DNA of 64,000 nucleotides from Winogradskyella sp. J14-2 (lineage in GTDB: Bacteria > Bacteroidota > Bacteroidia > Flavobacteriales > Flavobacteriaceae). Under the pieces are notes generated by a model, which had not been told where the DNA came from, ran no database searches, and saw nothing but the letters and a program-made list of their open reading frames with translations. Shown here piece by piece: positions 62,678 through 64,000 of this stretch (its first letter is position 1; each line of letters begins with the position of its first letter). Both the position numbers and the translations under genes were made by a program. Location of the stretch: NCBI RefSeq assembly GCF_001971725.1, contig NZ_CP019388.1:1984001-2048000 (forward strand). The letters run 5' to 3'.

Positions 62678-63980
62678 ACCAGCATACTTGTTGATTACCT
62701 CATTTATTATATGGCTTATTGCTTACTTGTCAATACCAGCTACATATATAAATTTAGGTGAGTCGTTGTGGTTTCCAATACTAACATTAACTTTTTTTAA
62801 CCTGTTATTTGTTTTAGGCTTAAATACTGTAAACGGAGTACCTAAAAAGCATCCTCAAATATCTATTCAAAAAAAACAGATTATCATACTTTTATTGTTT
62901 GGGATTGGTGTTTTAGGGGCTACTTTAAGAGTTTTTCAAAGGGTATTTATACAAGAAATATATTTCGCCGAAGATTTAGTAAAAACCAGAATGGATTTGA
63001 TGGCAAATGAAGGAAATTCTGGTTTAATTGGTGTGATTTCTGCCGTGGCCTATCCGTTTACCACAGTTACCCTAATGCTAGCTATACTATGGATTAAGAG
63101 CATAAGAAAGAGTTTTTTTATAGTAATATTCTTAATTGGTCTTTATCCGATTTATGATTCTTTTTTAACAGAAAGTCGTCTGTTAATTGTATTTGTATTA
63201 GGTATGCTAGTTGTTACGGTATTGGCTTCAAAAATTAGTTTTTTTAAATCATTTACCACCTTTAACTTTCATAAGCTACCCCTTTTTAGGATACCAACGA
63301 TATTAAGACGAAAAAGGGTATTTATACCGTTAATAATTATTTCGGTGGGTTTTGTGATTTTTAGTCAAAAAGTAATAAATAACAGGTTGGCTGCTTTTGG
63401 ATATAAAGATACTCTTACAATTTGGGAGTATTATCACGAGACAAAAATTGATAAAGATTTTAAACAAGAAGTTAAAAGAGAAAACTCTATTGTACAAAAA
63501 AACAAACAAATAGGGATGTATAGTTTAAAGCACTATTTTTCACACAGTGTTTTTGAGTACGTAAGGCTTGTAAACCATTTAGAGAGTTCTTATGGTTATT
63601 ATTATGGGCTTTTTGAGTTTTATACTTTTATAAAGTTTGCAAAAATTATAGGTTTTGACATTCCTTCTTTTTCTGAATTAAATGAAGTTTCATACAAACC
63701 TGCAGTTTATACTACTTTTTGGGGGCCGTTTTTTATAGATTTTGGTGTTTTTGGTTTTATCATAAGTTTCATTTTAGGACGCTTCACTAAGCGCATGTAT
63801 TTAAAAGCTAGAGAAGGCTCAGAGTCTGCGATACTAATTTATGCATTTATTGCGGTAATAATTTTAGCTTCTTTCTTTGTTAACTTAGCAATGGGTGGAA
63901 ACCTGTATTTTCTTAACGCTATATTTATAAGCATACTATTTATAAAGTTCTGGCCAAACAAAACAGTTATTACAGTGTAA
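62664..63980 (+). CDS. Wzy-like O-antigen/exopolysaccharide polymerase
   Basis: A 438-residue membrane protein with about ten to eleven hydrophobic helices and one larger external loop (about 250-335, YYHETKIDKDFKQEVKRENS and on). Sequence landmarks are weak, as is usual for Wzy proteins: DSFLTESRLLIVFVLGML near 168-185 and the late FWGPFFIDFGVFGFIISFILGRF (PxxDFG-type segment) fit the oligosaccharide repeat-unit polymerase group. Position among glycan genes with a Wzz-like protein supports the call. Confidence 0.7.
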   Translation: MSLIKPAYLLITSFIIWLIAYLSIPATYINLGESLWFPILTLTFFNLLFVLGLNTVNGVPKKHPQISIQKKQIIILLLFGIGVLGATLRVFQRVFIQEIYFAEDLVKTRMDLMANEGNSGLIGVISAVAYPFTTVTLMLAILWIKSIRKSFFIVIFLIGLYPIYDSFLTESRLLIVFVLGMLVVTVLASKISFFKSFTTFNFHKLPLFRIPTILRRKRVFIPLIIISVGFVIFSQKVINNRLAAFGYKDTLTIWEYYHETKIDKDFKQEVKRENSIVQKNKQIGMYSLKHYFSHSVFEYVRLVNHLESSYGYYYGLFEFYTFIKFAKIIGFDIPSFSELNEVSYKPAVYTTFWGPFFIDFGVFGFIISFILGRFTKRMYLKAREGSESAILIYAFIAVIILASFFVNLAMGGNLYFLNAIFISILFIKFWPNKTVITV

Positions 63981-64000
63981 ATGAGTTTAAGAATAATTTA
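63981..64000 (+). CDS. Start of the next gene, truncated by window end
   Basis: ATG directly after the stop of the polymerase gene, followed by an open frame (MSLRII) to the window edge. Only six residues are visible, so no product can be given; by position probably a glycosyltransferase or other glycan gene. Confidence 0.4.

Overview
The window reads as chromosome of a marine-type member of the Bacteroidota, family Flavobacteriaceae. The DNA is AT-rich, promoters follow the Bacteroidota pattern (TTG, about 19 bases, TAnnTTTG), Shine-Dalgarno sites are mostly absent, and lineage-typical families are present (DUF4175, DUF4837, DUF6909, head-GIN/DUF2807, GlnRS with a C-terminal extension). The genus cannot be fixed from the sequence alone.

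Positions 1-24.4 kb are mostly housekeeping. They hold the tail of an M1 aminopeptidase, a GCS2-CBS / aspartoacylase pair, rnpA-ctpA, an OmpA-like protein, elaA, a CDF transporter, rpiB, rnr, a LysE exporter, tRNA-Cys, folB, glnS, gltX and an AlkB-type monooxygenase. Two places stand out. The 624-base AT-rich gap between divergent rpiB and rnr carries DnaA-box-like words and is a candidate origin or large regulatory region. The second is a four-gene minus-strand operon at 17.6-20.8 kb: an SPFH protein, a GHKL-fold ATPase, a STAS-like (DUF4325-type) protein and a two-TM coiled-coil protein. It resembles an uncharacterised partner-switch or defence module.

Positions 24.6-42 kb hold DUF4175, ybeY, mnmG flanked by two perfect parS palindromes, a methyltransferase, an OmpH-like lipoprotein, holB, pgk, an MltD-like transglycosylase, a DUF4837 lipoprotein, tatA, an M23 peptidase overlapping a GH3 synthetase, and DUF6909.

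Positions 42-64 kb are one co-directional surface-polysaccharide locus: a Wzz-like protein; dTDP-L-rhamnose genes rfbB-A-C-D; a PAPS-forming block cysQ-DUF2061-cysC-cysD-cysN; CMP-pseudaminic acid genes pseB-C-F-G-I with a formyltransferase in place of the usual acetyltransferase PseH; then a GT-B-like protein, an asparagine-synthetase-like protein, a beta-helix lipoprotein, two acyltransferases and a Wzy-like polymerase. Together they predict a rhamnose- and N-formyl-pseudaminate-containing glycan, possibly sulfated and acylated.

Across the window run small palindromic repeats with an unusual design: a constant 11-12-base loop (TCGAGAGCCTC or GAGCGYAGTCGA) bracketed by 4-8-base arms that differ at each copy yet stay complementary. 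Copies lie between genes, next to parS, and in frame inside rnr and gltX.
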